DNA of 49,082 bases from UBA4874 sp002399435 (GTDB taxonomy: Bacteria > Bacillota > Clostridia > Caldicoprobacterales > DTU083), in the NCBI GenBank assembly GCA_036823195.1, contig DAISGI010000019.1:1-49082 (forward strand), given 5' to 3'. The notes under the pieces were generated by a model. It was not told the origin of the DNA. It saw nothing but the letters and a program-made list of their open reading frames with translations, and did not search any database. Each line of letters begins with the position of its first letter. Position 1 is the stretch's first letter. Below are positions 24,860 through 31,973 of the stretch, piece after piece. A program made the position numbers and the translations under genes.

Positions 24860-25962
24860 TATTCGAGGCTCAGAATAAAGTCGCATAAATCCATGGAAGA
24901 GTTGGGACGGGCCATATAATTCATCCGGCTGATCATGGTATCAACCTTTTCCGTATTGGTCAGCAGCTGATAAACCGCTTCATCGGCAGGAAAGGTCTTG
25001 CTGATCTTCATTGCCAGGCCATTGTTCAAAAGGAACTCCACATTGCGGTCCTCCTGCCCGGGAATGGGATCAATCAGCAGCATGGGAAGCCCCTTGGCCA
25101 GGCTTTCCGACACGGTCAATCCTCCCGGTTTGGTAAGGATGCAGTTGGATGCATCCATCATAACGTCCACATTATTGACAAAGCCATAGTTATAAATGGA
25201 TCTTGTAAGATTCAATTCATCTATTTTTGCCTTCAGACTGCGGTTGTTTCCGCAAACAGACAGAATCTGAAAGTCCAGATTCAGGCGATCGATCTGCTTC
25301 ACTGCCTTCGCTACATCTCCATGGCCCATGCTTCCGCTCATTACCAGTATGGTGGCCTTGTCCTGGATGGAAAGGGCTGCACGGGCCTCTCCCGCCGGCA
25401 TTCTTTTTGCAAACTTTTTATTTAGGGGAATCCCGAAAGATCTCAGCCGGTCCTCCTTCAGTCCCTTTTTCACAGCCTGCCTGGAAAGCAGTTCATTGGC
25501 AATGATATAGAAGTCCAGATCTGCCTCTTCCCAGAAAGGATGGATGGTAAAGTCGGTCACGATGCCGATTAACTTGGCACGAAGGCCGACATGGCGACGG
25601 ATCTGTGTTAAAATCTGCGCAGGAAAAATATGTGTGCAGACAATGACATCCGGGTCGTATTTATCAATAATGCAGACCAGCTTTTTTGCCCATATGGAAT
25701 TGGTCTTCCGGCCCACGGACATTTTCAGATTGTTTTTTTCCAGCTTTTCCGCCGCGCGATAGATCTTGCCATACAAGGCCGGGGCCAGTTTGATGGACAG
25801 CAGATAGCCCTGGGAAATTGACGCCTTTAAAATTGGGTTGATGTATTCAAATGTGTCCAGCATGGTGCAGTCCACATTTTTTTCCCTCAGACACTCCATG
25901 ACGGACTTACCTGTCTGATTATGCCCTTGTCCAGCTGTAACCGATAAAAAAAGAACCTTCAT
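24859..25962 (-). CDS. Processive diacylglycerol beta-glycosyltransferase (UgtP/MGDG synthase family, GT28)
   Basis: 367-residue membrane-associated glycosyltransferase that adds a hexose from a UDP-sugar to diacylglycerol to make glycolipid or lipoteichoic acid anchor. N-terminal MGDG-synthase domain: VLFLSVTAGQGHNQTGKSV (the GGGH-like acceptor/phosphate loop), then DVIVCTHIFPAQ and VTDFTIHPFW. C-terminal GT28 domain: ILVMSGSMGHGDV and the donor-binding TKPGGLTVSESLAKGLPMLL..PGQE.RN. Stop is inside the repeat array. Ribosome site is a modest AAGAAGAGAG. The lipid kinase at 5782-6702 could work in the same diacylglycerol economy but is far away. Confidence 0.92.
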   Translation of the reverse strand: MKVLFLSVTAGQGHNQTGKSVMECLREKNVDCTMLDTFEYINPILKASISQGYLLSIKLAPALYGKIYRAAEKLEKNNLKMSVGRKTNSIWAKKLVCIIDKYDPDVIVCTHIFPAQILTQIRRHVGLRAKLIGIVTDFTIHPFWEEADLDFYIIANELLSRQAVKKGLKEDRLRSFGIPLNKKFAKRMPAGEARAALSIQDKATILVMSGSMGHGDVAKAVKQIDRLNLDFQILSVCGNNRSLKAKIDELNLTRSIYNYGFVNNVDVMMDASNCILTKPGGLTVSESLAKGLPMLLIDPIPGQEDRNVEFLLNNGLAMKISKTFPADEAVYQLLTNTEKVDTMISRMNYMARPNSSMDLCDFILSLE

Positions 25963-26143
25963 AACTATCTCTCTTCTTCCCTGGTAACTCCATATTGCTT
26001 TTACTTCCTATTTTAACTTATTTTCGATATCCCTTCCAGTAAAACTTTTTCTTAAAAAAGAAAGACAGGAACGCTACAGGACCAAAGCGAGGAGATTCAA
26101 AAAAAGTCTAACACCAAAGAATGCTAAAAACCAAAGAAAGCCA

Positions 26144-26184
26144 AAAATAAAAAGAAGGAGCCATTTAAAGTAAGTGACTCCTTC
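26144..26184 (-). terminator. Intrinsic terminator downstream of the small hydrophobic protein gene
   Basis: GAAGGAG and CTCCTTC arms (26154-26160, 26178-26184), minus strand followed by TTTTTATTTTT. The region 25963-26143 upstream of the glycosyltransferase contains only A-rich, weakly repetitive sequence. Confidence 0.78.
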
Positions 26185-26221
26185 CACTATTTCTCTGTCA
26201 GTTCATTGTACTCCGACTTTC

Positions 26222-26404
26222 TTATGCCTCTGCCACTCCACCGCAGCCACCAAGGAATCTTCCTCCGCCAAATATAATGACAAGGATCAGGAAGAAGAAG
26301 AGTAATTCGGATCCGGACTCAAACAGTCCGCAGTTGCAGAAGAAGATAACCAGCAGAAGGAAGAAAAATAACAAGCTGTCATCGTTTCTACCGAAAAATC
26401 CCAT
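26222..26404 (-). CDS. Small Phe/Leu/Gly-rich hydrophobic protein
   Basis: 60 residues with two nearly continuous hydrophobic stretches (about 10-27, LLFFFLLLVIFFCNCGLF, and 34-48, LLFFFLILVIIFGGG) separated by ESGSE, and a Gly/Cys tail. It has its own AGAGGGGG ribosome site and a downstream terminator, so I consider it a real gene. Small proteins of this kind (YjcZ-like) are common in spore-formers and often sporulation-linked, but I do not recognise this one with certainty. A CATATACT in the leader resembles a sporulation-sigma -10 box without a convincing -35; GGGATAAAAATCCC forms a small hairpin in the leader. Confidence 0.7.
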   Translation of the reverse strand: MGFFGRNDDSLLFFFLLLVIFFCNCGLFESGSELLFFFLILVIIFGGGRFLGGCGGVAEA

Positions 26405-26523
26405 ACTTAAACCCCCTCTTTGAATTGTAAAGTACAGGCACAGGGATTTTTATCCCGGTATGCCCTTCACTTACAGTATATGAGGAAGGTTTCAATGGGT
26501 GTATACCATTTCATCTTATTGGC

Positions 26524-27258
26524 TTATTGGTGGATCTCCTTTTCCATCTTCTTCAGACAGTCAAAGCAAATCCTCGCTTCCTCCATCCCGCTGGGAGTGA
26601 GCGTTTCGCTCTCGACAATCATTGGGACATGAAGCTCGCAGGCTTTCCGGTAGACTTCTGCCACAGGTGCGGTGCCCATTCCAAGAGGTTTGCCGTGCCC
26701 TTCCGAATCGCCGTCCTTGATATGTATGAAATGGAGCTGGTCCTGATACTGTTCCATCAGCTGAATGGGATCCTGACCGGCAACGAATGCCCAGTAGGTG
26801 TCCAGCTCCAGCCTGATTTCGGTCTTTTCCGCGAGCTCAAAATACGGAATATATCCTTCTTCTGTTCTGGCAAACTCCCTGAAATGATTGTGAAAGCCAA
26901 AAGTCATGCCTACGTCTGCCAGCTTCGGCTGAAGCTCCCGGGCATAATGAATGAACTCATTGAGTTTATCGCGGGTCCAGAGATCCGTCCCCGGAACGAT
27001 GAAATTTCTGTTTCCAATTGCCTTGTGATAAGCGACGGTGCCGTCGAAATCCCTGACCAGATCTCTCCAGTCCGAATGCGTCCCGGAAGTTTTCAGCCCG
27101 TATTTCCCGAGCATATCCGCCACTTCCTTCGCGGAATGACCAAAGAAGCCGGCAAATTCCACCCATTTGTAACCGATCCCCGCGACCTGGCGAAGTGCGT
27201 CGTCCAGATTCTTTTCCGTTACGTCACGGACACTGTAAAGCTGCAAGCCATACTCCAT
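26524..27258 (-). CDS. Sugar phosphate isomerase/epimerase, xylose-isomerase-like TIM barrel
   Basis: 244-residue AP_endonuc_2/IolE-IolI-type barrel: GLQLYSVRD at the start, SGTHSDW, FGFHNHFREF near 118 (metal His), LELDTYWAFVAGQDP near 150 (Glu/Asp metal ligands), LHFIHIKDGD (His) and VPMIVESETLT (Glu), the full metal-binding set of epimerases in this family. AAGGAGAG precedes ATG at 27256-27258; the longer open frame to 27363 has no support. Third gene after lacI and fucI on the same strand, suggesting a role in L-fucose or related sugar catabolism. A hairpin lies in its leader. Confidence 0.88.
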   Translation of the reverse strand: MEYGLQLYSVRDVTEKNLDDALRQVAGIGYKWVEFAGFFGHSAKEVADMLGKYGLKTSGTHSDWRDLVRDFDGTVAYHKAIGNRNFIVPGTDLWTRDKLNEFIHYARELQPKLADVGMTFGFHNHFREFARTEEGYIPYFELAEKTEIRLELDTYWAFVAGQDPIQLMEQYQDQLHFIHIKDGDSEGHGKPLGMGTAPVAEVYRKACELHVPMIVESETLTPSGMEEARICFDCLKKMEKEIHQ

Positions 27259-27291
27259 ATGATTCACTCTCCTTATATTGTATGGAAGGAA

Positions 27292-27317
27292 GGGAGCAGA
27301 TGGCTTTTCCTGCTCCC
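27292..27317 (-). terminator. Hairpin in the fucI to isomerase gap (attenuator or terminator-like)
   Basis: Perfect arms GGGAGCAG and CTGCTCCC with a 10-nt loop, followed on the minus strand by TTCCTTCC rather than a true T run. It could partially terminate fucI transcripts or stabilise the downstream mRNA. Confidence 0.5.
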
Positions 27318-27442
27318 TGTCACTCTTCCTTCTACTATATAGTTTATCATATTTCCATGCCAAATAGGTTATTACAGGAGCAACTCTTTGTGCATCTTCT
27401 CCGATTTGTCAACTGCCCAAAAGAGCACAGGGCAGATCCTTC

Positions 27443-29257
27443 TCATGCCCTGCCGTAAAGCGGTCCGTAAGCGGAGCAGGCACGATAATCGGCTCCCTGC
27501 GGATCCATGGCTCCAAAGGCACCCCAGGAGGCGGGCCGGTAAATCCGGTCTTCCGGTACATTATGCATGGCGACGGGAATCCGGAGGATCGAAGCCAGAG
27601 TGATCAAATCCCCGCCGATGTGTCCGTAACTGATGGCGCCATGGTTCGCTCCCCAGTTGTTCATGACGGAGTACACATCCCGGAAGGGGCCTTTACCGGT
27701 CAGGATCGGTGCAAACCAGGTGGTCGGCCAGGTGGGGTCCGTGCGAAGATTCAGCTTGTCATGGACTTCCGGAGAGACACTGCAGGAGTAGCCTTCTGCA
27801 ATCTGAAGCATCGGACCCAGGCCTTTGACCAGATTGATGCGGGACATGGTGAGAGGCATCCCGCCTCTGGACAGGAAGTCTGAGGAATACCCGCCCCCGC
27901 GGAAATAGTCCGTATTGGCCGGGCGCCATTTCGTGGCATCCAGACATTTTCCGGCTTCTGCCGGTGTGATGTCCCAGAAGGGTTTCATCCCCGGTTTGCC
28001 GTCGATCTGCTGTTCCCCGGTGGCATCCAGTGTGCAGGCTCCGGAGTTGAGCAGGTGGATCATGCCGTTTGCAGCATAACCGGTCAGGTCCCTGCCGGTG
28101 ACACGTTTTACCGCCTCCGGGCTCCAATAGGTGCGGACATCTGCAAACAGCTGCCCTGTTCCGGACAGCAGATGGCCCAGGAGCATGGCGGCGCCGTTCA
28201 GGCTGTCATTTTCCGTTGCCACGATATAAGGCTCCCGGATGCCGTTCCAGTCAAAGGAAGAATTCAGCATGGCCTCCATAAAATCGCCGTTGGGCATATA
28301 GTCTGTCCACTGTCTCTGCCCCTGAAACCCTGCGGCAATGGCATTGTGCCCCATAGCCTCTTCCGCATAGCCCATCTCCGCCAGTCTGGGATTTCCGATC
28401 ATCAGATCGCGGCCAATCATTGCCATCTTCACAACGGTTTCCCAGTCCTGATCCATTTCCTGCCGGCTCTTTTTGATCCGGTTCACGTCACTTCCTTCCC
28501 TGCAGTTCTCCTTTACCCATGCGAGGGCATACCGGAACTCCTCCGGGTCAAGGATGTTCAGGTCCAGGCGCCGGCGAAACTCGGACATGTCGATCTGCTC
28601 CACCCGCATTCCCAGATAGTTTTCAAAGAAGTCATGGCTGACCATGGAGCCGGCGATCCCCATGGCGGTGCTGCCCATGGCAAGATACGACTTGTTTCGT
28701 AATGTGGCGGCAGCCAGTCCGGCTTTTGCAAACTGCAGCAGTTTCCGCTGGACATCTTCCGGAATGGCGGGGTCATCAATATCCTGTACGTCCCTGCCAT
28801 AGATGCCAAAAGCGGGAAGCCCTTTCTGGGCATGAGCTGCCAACACGGCAGCCAGATAGACTGCACCGGGCCGTTCGGTCCCGTTGAACCCCCATACCGC
28901 CTTGGGCATCAGCGGATCCATATCCATGGTCTCGGAACCATAGCACCAGCATGGTGTTACGCTGATGGAAACGCCGACGCCTTCCCGCTTGAACTTTTCC
29001 GCCGTTTGGGCGGCCTCTTTTACCCCGCCAATGCAGGTATCCGCAATCACGCATTCCACCGGGAAGCCATTGGGATGGCGCAGATGGTCACTTATTAATT
29101 TTGCTGTCTTCCTGGCCATGTCCATGGTCTGATTCTCCAGGGATTCCCGGATGCCTTTTCTTCTCCCGTCAATAATCGGACGAATGCCGATTTTGGGGAG
29201 AGCTTCCTGATAACGGTTGACAGGTGACGGAACCTTCAGATCTGTTACGTTTGCCAT
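27443..29257 (-). CDS. fucI: L-fucose isomerase
   Basis: 604-residue manganese-dependent ketol isomerase converting L-fucose to L-fuculose (also D-arabinose). Length agrees with E. coli FucI (591). Active-site residues are recognisable: Glu in YIVATENDSLNGAAML near 338, Asp in LFADVRTYWSPEAV near 362 and His in NNWGANHGAISYGHIG near 545. N-terminal PKIGIRPIIDGRRKGIRESLE is typical. AAAAGGAGGAG precedes the ATG. It follows a LacI-type regulator by 58 nt. No fuculokinase or aldolase is present in the window. Confidence 0.96.
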   Translation of the reverse strand: MANVTDLKVPSPVNRYQEALPKIGIRPIIDGRRKGIRESLENQTMDMARKTAKLISDHLRHPNGFPVECVIADTCIGGVKEAAQTAEKFKREGVGVSISVTPCWCYGSETMDMDPLMPKAVWGFNGTERPGAVYLAAVLAAHAQKGLPAFGIYGRDVQDIDDPAIPEDVQRKLLQFAKAGLAAATLRNKSYLAMGSTAMGIAGSMVSHDFFENYLGMRVEQIDMSEFRRRLDLNILDPEEFRYALAWVKENCREGSDVNRIKKSRQEMDQDWETVVKMAMIGRDLMIGNPRLAEMGYAEEAMGHNAIAAGFQGQRQWTDYMPNGDFMEAMLNSSFDWNGIREPYIVATENDSLNGAAMLLGHLLSGTGQLFADVRTYWSPEAVKRVTGRDLTGYAANGMIHLLNSGACTLDATGEQQIDGKPGMKPFWDITPAEAGKCLDATKWRPANTDYFRGGGYSSDFLSRGGMPLTMSRINLVKGLGPMLQIAEGYSCSVSPEVHDKLNLRTDPTWPTTWFAPILTGKGPFRDVYSVMNNWGANHGAISYGHIGGDLITLASILRIPVAMHNVPEDRIYRPASWGAFGAMDPQGADYRACSAYGPLYGRA

Positions 29258-29315
29258 GAGATACTCCTCCTTTTAATGTGTTTTTACGTTTGATATGGAG
29301 CTATTTGGGACCACT

Positions 29316-30377
29316 CTATTTCTTTGTGTCTCCCGGCTGATCTCTGCCGGAAGACGGCAATGGTTGAACCGGTTCATATTTTTTAACGGAATCGCGGATC
29401 AACATGCGGGTCTGCATGCGGATACAGGCAGGAAAGCCGTCCGAATCCCCTTTGATGCGCCGGATTACCATATGGGCTGCCGCCTTGCCGATCCGATCCG
29501 TTGGCTGCTCCACTACGGTCAGGGGCGGATGAATCACGTCAGACAGATCAAAATGGTCAAACCCGATGACGGAAATATCGTCCGGGATCCGAAGCTTCCG
29601 TTCATTTGCAGCGATAATGGCTCCAAATGTCATGTAGTAATTGGTGATGTATACGGCTGTAGGCAGATGTTCCAGGGAAAAAAGGGACTTCGCAGCCTCA
29701 TACCCGCCGCTGTTGGAGAAATGCCCGCAGGTAACCCATTGGTCCCGGGGCTCGATGCCATAGGTACGCAATGCCTCCAGGTAGCCCTTGTACCGCTCCC
29801 GGCCGGTGGATGTGTCAGGATCACCGTTGATGATGGCAATGTCCCTGTGGTTCTGCTGGATCAGCCATTCGACCGCGCGGAAAGAGGCATTGGCGTTGTC
29901 AACCGCAACCAGATCCGTGGAAAAGGAAGGCATCTCATCGTTTACCATTACAACCGGTATGCCATCGTCCTGAAACTCCTGCAGAACTCCCGATCGGCCG
30001 CAGCTTCCCGGAAGGAGGATCAGGCCGTCCACGGAACGGGATTTGAGAAAGTGGAGCTTTTGATCCAGTATATCCGGATCGGACTGAAAGTCGCATACAA
30101 CAATGCTGTAATTGGCTTCCGCCAGCACATCCTCTGCCGCGGTAATCACAGAGGTGGCAAACAGATCCGTCAGGCTGGACAGCACCACGCCGATGGTCAT
30201 GGAACGATTGTTTTTCAGGCCTTTGGCAATGATGTTTTCCTGAAAACCCAGCTCCCGGATCGCTTCCCCGATCCGGATACGATTTTTTTCCCGGAGGGAA
30301 TATCCGTTCAAATACCTGGACACCGTACCAATGGATACCTGTGCCCGTTTGGCCACATCCCGTATTGTAACGGACAT
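29316..30377 (-). CDS. LacI/GalR-family transcriptional regulator of the fucI cluster
   Basis: 353-residue repressor. Helix-turn-helix TIRDVAKRAQVSIGTVSRYLNG (4-25) followed by the hinge helix, then a periplasmic-binding-like effector domain (MTIGVVLSSLTDLFATSV..VDGLILLPGS..PDDISVIGFDHFDLSDVIHPPLTVVEQP). First gene of lacI-fucI-isomerase; GGGAGGTGTGGT precedes the ATG. Two copies of TTGAACCRGTTCAW, the expected LacI-type palindrome, flank the gene at 30432-30445 and inside its 3' end at 29364-29377, consistent with autoregulation and control of fucI through DNA looping. Confidence 0.92.
   Translation of the reverse strand: MSVTIRDVAKRAQVSIGTVSRYLNGYSLREKNRIRIGEAIRELGFQENIIAKGLKNNRSMTIGVVLSSLTDLFATSVITAAEDVLAEANYSIVVCDFQSDPDILDQKLHFLKSRSVDGLILLPGSCGRSGVLQEFQDDGIPVVMVNDEMPSFSTDLVAVDNANASFRAVEWLIQQNHRDIAIINGDPDTSTGRERYKGYLEALRTYGIEPRDQWVTCGHFSNSGGYEAAKSLFSLEHLPTAVYITNYYMTFGAIIAANERKLRIPDDISVIGFDHFDLSDVIHPPLTVVEQPTDRIGKAAAHMVIRRIKGDSDGFPACIRMQTRMLIRDSVKKYEPVQPLPSSGRDQPGDTKK
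29364..29377. promoter_or_regulatory. Putative LacI-type operator O2 (inside the regulator's 3' end)
   Basis: TTGAACCGGTTCAT contains a 12-bp perfect palindrome TGAACCGGTTCA with the CG centre usual for LacI-family sites. It is about 105 nt upstream of the fucI start codon, in codons for the repressor C-terminus. Confidence 0.6.
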
Positions 30378-30431
30378 ACCACACCTCCCGAAAACAAAAT
30401 TGGAATAGGATCCGCATTCGCGAAATCAAAC

Positions 30432-30445
30432 TTGAACCAGTTCAA
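30432..30445. promoter_or_regulatory. Putative LacI-type operator O1 upstream of the regulator gene
   Basis: TTGAACCAGTTCAA has perfect 6-bp arms and differs from the site at 29364 in one central base. It lies about 55 nt upstream of the regulator ATG. Confidence 0.65.
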
Positions 30446-30571
30446 CTTTCATCATTTCTACTTTAGCCCATTGAGGAGGAATTGTCAATGGACGAATTTG
30501 TTTCCCTTGCAAAAGATGCCATGGAAAGAATGCTGCAAAGGAGAAATGGTTTGCAGATATGAATATATAAG

Positions 30572-30622
30572 AAAAAAGAGGTTGCACCCATCTGAGCCTG
30601 TCAGACAGAGACAATCTCTTTT
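30572..30622 (-). terminator. Intrinsic terminator of the ferritin-like gene
   Basis: Long imperfect stem: AAAAAGAGGTTG pairs with CAATCTCTTTT, enclosing a smaller TCTG..CAGA hairpin; on the minus strand it ends in CTCTTTTTTC. Confidence 0.75.
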
Positions 30623-30701
30623 CCTGTATGCAGGGGATCTTCCCCTCCGCGAACCTCTCCCCTGCAAATGAAGCTTTCCTTCTTCGGACCGCAATGAATC
30701 C

Positions 30702-31514
30702 TTACTTGTTTGGACTGCATTTCTCCCAGCATTCATTCCGGGTATACAGATAGTTCAGTTTGCTTGCATGCTTCATCTCATCGGTATAGATCTCCGTCAG
30801 CATGTTGATGTGCCTTCTTCTCTGCATTGCGTACAGAATCTTGCGGTATCTTTCCATTGCCATCCACTCACCATATAGAGCGTCCTGTATCCCATCGCAG
30901 TAGGATTTTGGAGGCTTAATCTCCATTGGGGGAGTGGGAGGGAAAGTATGTCCGGTCATCTCACAATAGACGGTACGCACCAGCTGTCCGTGCCTCTTCT
31001 CATCTTCCTTGATTCCTTCTATTATCTTCCTGTCTTCGGCCGGAGCCATTTTCATAAGACAATCGTAGTACATTACGTCGTGCCTCTCCCCTTTTATCGA
31101 ATCTTCAAGCAGACGTAAAGCGTCTTCCAGGTTCGACGGATAGGTATAGTAGTCCACATCGGGCTGAGGACACTCGTGCGGCTTCGGGCACGGCATCGGA
31201 TGCTCCGGACACGGCATCGGTGGCATCGGTGGCATCGGATGCATTGGCGGCATCGGATGCTCCGGACACGGCATCGGTGGCATCGGATGCATTGGCGGCA
31301 TCGGACACGGCATCGGCGGCATCGGATGCATTGGCGGCATCGGACACGGCATCGGCGGCATCGGTGGTTTTGGACACGGCATTGGTGGTGTCGGCGGCAT
31401 CGGCATTTCCCTCATATAGGAAGCATCGTTGCTGTCATACCCTCCATACCAGGTGTAATCTTTATACCATGGGTTTGGATTTCCCGGATAATTGGGATCA
31501 TCATAGTATGCCAT
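30702..31514 (-). CDS. Ferritin-like di-iron protein with N-terminal Met/His/Cys-Pro repeat region
   Basis: 270 residues in three parts. Residues 1-36 are Tyr/Asp/Asn/Pro-rich. Residues about 37-120 are a low-complexity stretch of units such as MPPMPCPMPPMHPMPP with regularly spaced Met, His and Cys between prolines. Residues about 130-265 are a four-helix ferritin-like domain with metal-binding Glu/His in each helix: SIKGERHDVMYYD, EDEKRHGQLV (ExxH), YGEWMAMERYRK and YTDEMKHASK (ExxH). The ferritin-like part belongs to a clostridial family of unproven function, often thought to be spore- or stress-associated. The repeat region could bind soft metals such as Cu(I), an inference from residue type. 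AAGGAGG precedes the ATG; a terminator follows. Confidence 0.82.
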   Translation of the reverse strand: MAYYDDPNYPGNPNPWYKDYTWYGGYDSNDASYMREMPMPPTPPMPCPKPPMPPMPCPMPPMHPMPPMPCPMPPMHPMPPMPCPEHPMPPMHPMPPMPPMPCPEHPMPCPKPHECPQPDVDYYTYPSNLEDALRLLEDSIKGERHDVMYYDCLMKMAPAEDRKIIEGIKEDEKRHGQLVRTVYCEMTGHTFPPTPPMEIKPPKSYCDGIQDALYGEWMAMERYRKILYAMQRRRHINMLTEIYTDEMKHASKLNYLYTRNECWEKCSPNK

Positions 31515-31595
31515 ATAGTTTGAACCTCCTTAAATAGAAAAGATATCTCATCACACACCATACTATGCAGCGATTCCAAAAGAGTTAATACCAAG

Positions 31596-31624
31596 TTGAC
31601 AAGAATAAAAAGTTTTGCTATACT
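31596..31624 (+). promoter_or_regulatory. Strong sigma-A-type promoter of a short transcription unit
   Basis: TTGACA (31596-31601), 17-nt spacer, TATACT (31619-31624). Predicted start near 31631. It is divergent from the ferritin-like gene. Confidence 0.78.
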
Positions 31625-31653
31625 GTTTCTATGGAAAGGTGGGTGCTTTGTAA

Positions 31654-31809
31654 GTGGACGATTCTTCTGGCCCTGAACCGGGCCCTGAACGACAATGTTG
31701 CAGATTTAACTTTTTTAGCAGATTAATCAATTTAATCAACAAAAGTTCTGCACACGGAAAAAAAGGCAATGTTCTGTTGCTTTTGTTGTTGTGTGCTTTT
31801 TTACTGTGA
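31654..31809 (+). CDS. Candidate 51-residue Cys-containing membrane peptide (GTG start)
   Basis: GTG at 31654-31656 with AAAGGTGGG about 10 nt upstream opens a 51-codon frame: an acidic/Pro start MDDSSGPEPGPERQCC, an amphipathic middle FNFFSRLINLINK, a basic HGKKGN and a hydrophobic tail VLLLLLLCAFLL. The tail codons overlap the stem at 31750-31803. Promoter and terminator bracket it exactly, so the unit is transcribed; whether it acts as peptide or RNA is open. I recognise no family. Confidence 0.45.
   Translation: MDDSSGPEPGPERQCCRFNFFSRLINLINKSSAHGKKGNVLLLLLLCAFLL
31750..31803 (+). terminator. Hairpin with T run ending the short unit
   Basis: GCACAC..GGCAA pairs with TTGC..GTGTGC, followed by TTTTTTA. 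It would end the transcript from 31631 at about 31803, slightly before the stop codon of the candidate ORF, which argues either for an RNA or for an imperfect terminator. Confidence 0.6.
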
Positions 31810-31973
31810 TAAACTGTAATAAACAGATCTATTTGGTGATTCATGATTTTTTATATCCAACTGGAATATTTCATGATAGGATTTGCAGTATTTTTTGCAT
31901 TGGAAATCGCTATCCAACATACAGCGGTTTCAAAATGGCATAATACTATTAGAATAGCTTAGGAGGTTATCTT

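Noticed and set aside
24446..24886. Minus-strand ORF of octapeptide repeats (Pro-Ile-Asn-Arg-Ser-Val-Thr-Glu) crossing the gap
   Set aside because: Open only because the unit is 24 bp and N bases are read through; no ribosome site, start lies inside the ugtP gene, composition unlike neighbours.
31220..31537. Plus-strand Ala/Ser/Asp repeat ORF opposite the ferritin-like gene
   Set aside because: It is the complement of the Met-Pro repeat; the minus-strand gene has ribosome site, conserved domain and terminator.
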